Assembly: GCA_020061125.1 (NCBI GenBank)
Contig: JAGUYV010000266.1
Span: forward strand, 1 to 6,729
Length of the DNA: 6,729 nt
Origin: a bacterium
GTDB taxonomy: Bacteria; UBP15; UBA6099; DSWB01
Reading direction: 5' to 3'
Each line of letters begins with the position of its first letter. The first letter of the stretch is position 1. A model generated the notes under the pieces. The model saw only the letters and a list, made by a program, of their open reading frames with translations, was not told where the DNA came from and did not search any database. The position numbers were made by a program, and so were the translations under genes. This document shows positions 5,723-6,729 of the stretch, piece by piece.

Positions 5723-6022
5723 TCACAGGAGTCCGTCGCGGGCGCGGCGCTCCATGCGGTAGATGAAGGACAGGACTTCGGCCACCACCTGGTACAGCTC
5801 GTAGGGGATGGCGTCGCCGAGGTCGAGCTTGACGAGCATTTGCACGAGCGCGGGGTCTTCGTACAGGGGCACGCCGTACTCTTTGGCCATCTCGATGATA
5901 CGCTCGGCCACCAGGCCCTTGCCCTTGGCCACCACGCGCGGGGCCGGGTCTCGCTCCAGGTCGTAGGCCAGAGCCGCTGCCTGCTTGCGGGGGGGCTGTC
6001 TGCGCGCGTTGCCGTCCGTCAT
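5723..6022 (-). CDS. Stand-alone FlhB C-terminal-domain protein (FhlB/EscU-YscU-HrcU type)
   Basis: A 99-residue protein matching only the cytoplasmic C-terminal domain of FlhB, the export-switch component of the flagellar type III secretion apparatus. Recognisable segments are AALAYDLERDPAPRVVAKGKG (residues 16-36), AERIIEMAKEYGVPLYEDPALV (39-60) and IPYELYQVVAEVLSFIYRM (72-90). There are no membrane helices, so the protein is soluble. The autocleavage motif NPTH that precedes this domain in full-length FlhB is absent; the equivalent place reads RKQAAAL. Known FhlB-type proteins can replace the cleaved FlhB C-domain in part and affect substrate switching. It starts at ATG 6022, overlapping the stop codon of the upstream gene by one base (TGATG), with GGAG five bases before it, so translational coupling is likely. 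The only other in-frame start candidates are upstream, inside the neighbouring gene, and give non-family sequence. Confidence 0.85.
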   Translation of the reverse strand: MTDGNARRQPPRKQAAALAYDLERDPAPRVVAKGKGLVAERIIEMAKEYGVPLYEDPALVQMLVKLDLGDAIPYELYQVVAEVLSFIYRMERRARDGLL

Positions 6023-6729
6023 CAGATCTCCATGTCTATCGTGGTGATGCCGGGCGCGGCGGGCATGGCCTGCTGCGCCTCTTTGCGCTGCCTGCGGGTC
6101 TGCACGGTCACGCTCACGGTTTCCAGGGCGTAGGGCGTGCTCTTCAGCCCCTCGGAAAGCTCTTCGAGATACCTGTCCAGAATCATTTTCACGCGCTTGT
6201 TCTGCACGCGGATGTTGCACCGCAGGTTGCGCTCGAAGGTGTTGATGCTGATCATGCTCAAACCGATGAACTCGGTGTCCAGGATGATGACCAGGGACGC
6301 GTTGTCCGGGTCCACCTCTTTTGTCCCGTGCTTCCGGTTTTTGCCCTCGTGGTTTTTGTACACCTTGAGTTTGCCGATTTCCACCTTGCCGCCCACATTG
6401 ATGGGGAAGAAAGTGACAAACGCTTCGGTGGGATTTGCGCCGTTGTGGGCCAGGAGGTTGGACAGGGCGGCGTACTGCAGGCCGCGCGCCATGTTGAGGG
6501 CTGCGTTCGCGGGGTCCTGGGACTGCGCGTTCTGGGCCAGGGTGTTGAGAGCTGTGCGCAGGTCGGCCGCGCCGCGCAACTGGTTGGCCAGAAGATCGGC
6601 TTCCTGGCGCAGGGCGGCGCTCGCGGCCTGTTGCGCGAGCGCCTGCACGCGGGCCGGAATGTCCCGTGTCTGTTCCGGCGATTGCGCGGTTGCGGTGTCA
6701 CGCACCAGTTGAGCGGCGCTTTCGATGAA
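6022..6729 (-). CDS. Protein with FliK-like C-terminal domain, 5' end outside window
   Basis: The frame stays open to the right edge (visible start ...FIESAAQLV), so the protein is N-terminally truncated here; the GTG at 6705 is only an internal candidate. The 235 visible residues have an Ala/Gln/Leu-rich helical first part (to about residue 90 from the GTG), then a folded domain. This starts AFVTFFPINVGGKVEIGKLKVY (95-116), followed by a basic loop KNHEGKNRKHGTKE, then NASLVIILDTEFIGLSMIS, RNLRCNIRVQNKRVKMIL and a helix ending in STPYALETVSVTVQ. The alternation of 'small-molecule-like' beta strands with the final helix-strand resembles the C-terminal domain of flagellar hook-length control protein FliK. 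Coupling by TGATG to an FhlB-type gene matches the paired arrangement known in other flagellated bacteria (for example B. subtilis ylqG-ylqH). A role in flagellar export or hook-length control is inferred; it may be a second FliK-like paralogue rather than FliK itself. Confidence 0.7.
   Translation of the reverse strand, partial: FIESAAQLVRDTATAQSPEQTRDIPARVQALAQQAASAALRQEADLLANQLRGAADLRTALNTLAQNAQSQDPANAALNMARGLQYAALSNLLAHNGANPTEAFVTFFPINVGGKVEIGKLKVYKNHEGKNRKHGTKEVDPDNASLVIILDTEFIGLSMISINTFERNLRCNIRVQNKRVKMILDRYLEELSEGLKSTPYALETVSVTVQTRRQRKEAQQAMPAAPGITTIDMEI

Overview
This 6.7 kb window is bacterial, GC-rich chromosomal DNA (one 60-nt row near 4321 counts about 63% GC by hand). It holds eight protein genes, two of them cut by the window edges. 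The mix of a flagellar export-switch homologue, a CspA-type cold shock gene, two Gfo/Idh/MocA oxidoreductases and a metal-dependent amidohydrolase fits a motile heterotrophic Gram-negative-type bacterium. I cannot name the phylum from the sequence.

Layout. (1) 1-405, plus strand: 3' part of a DUF3592-type membrane protein. (2) About 430-1200: an AT-rich block (row 541-600 is about 28% GC) carrying one unrecognised three-helix membrane protein on the minus strand. It is flanked by a 17-nt imperfect direct repeat (453-469 and 1181-1197) and looks like a small acquired island. (3) 1201-3691: a divergent pair, an amidohydrolase (minus) and a dihydrodiol-dehydrogenase-like Gfo/Idh/MocA oxidoreductase (plus), sharing a 106-bp promoter region with a TATAAT box on each strand. 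(4) 3692-3995: a non-coding gap containing two diverged inverted copies of a palindromic, REP/BIME-like unit. (5) 3996-5153: a second, different Gfo/Idh/MocA oxidoreductase. (6) 5154-5722: a terminator, a cold shock protein gene on the minus strand, and its roughly 220-nt leader and promoter. (7) 5723-6729, minus strand: a stand-alone FlhB C-terminal-domain protein, translationally coupled by TGATG to an upstream gene with a FliK-like C-terminal domain that runs off the window.

The amidohydrolase and the two oxidoreductases could belong to one catabolic locus, with sugar, cyclitol or cyclic-amide type substrates, but nothing in the sequence fixes a substrate. The flagellar pair and the cold shock gene are separate functional units. 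I see no CRISPR array, tRNA, rRNA, transposase or toxin-antitoxin pair. The observations most worth a second look are the AT-rich membrane-protein island with its flanking repeat and the REP-like inverted pair.
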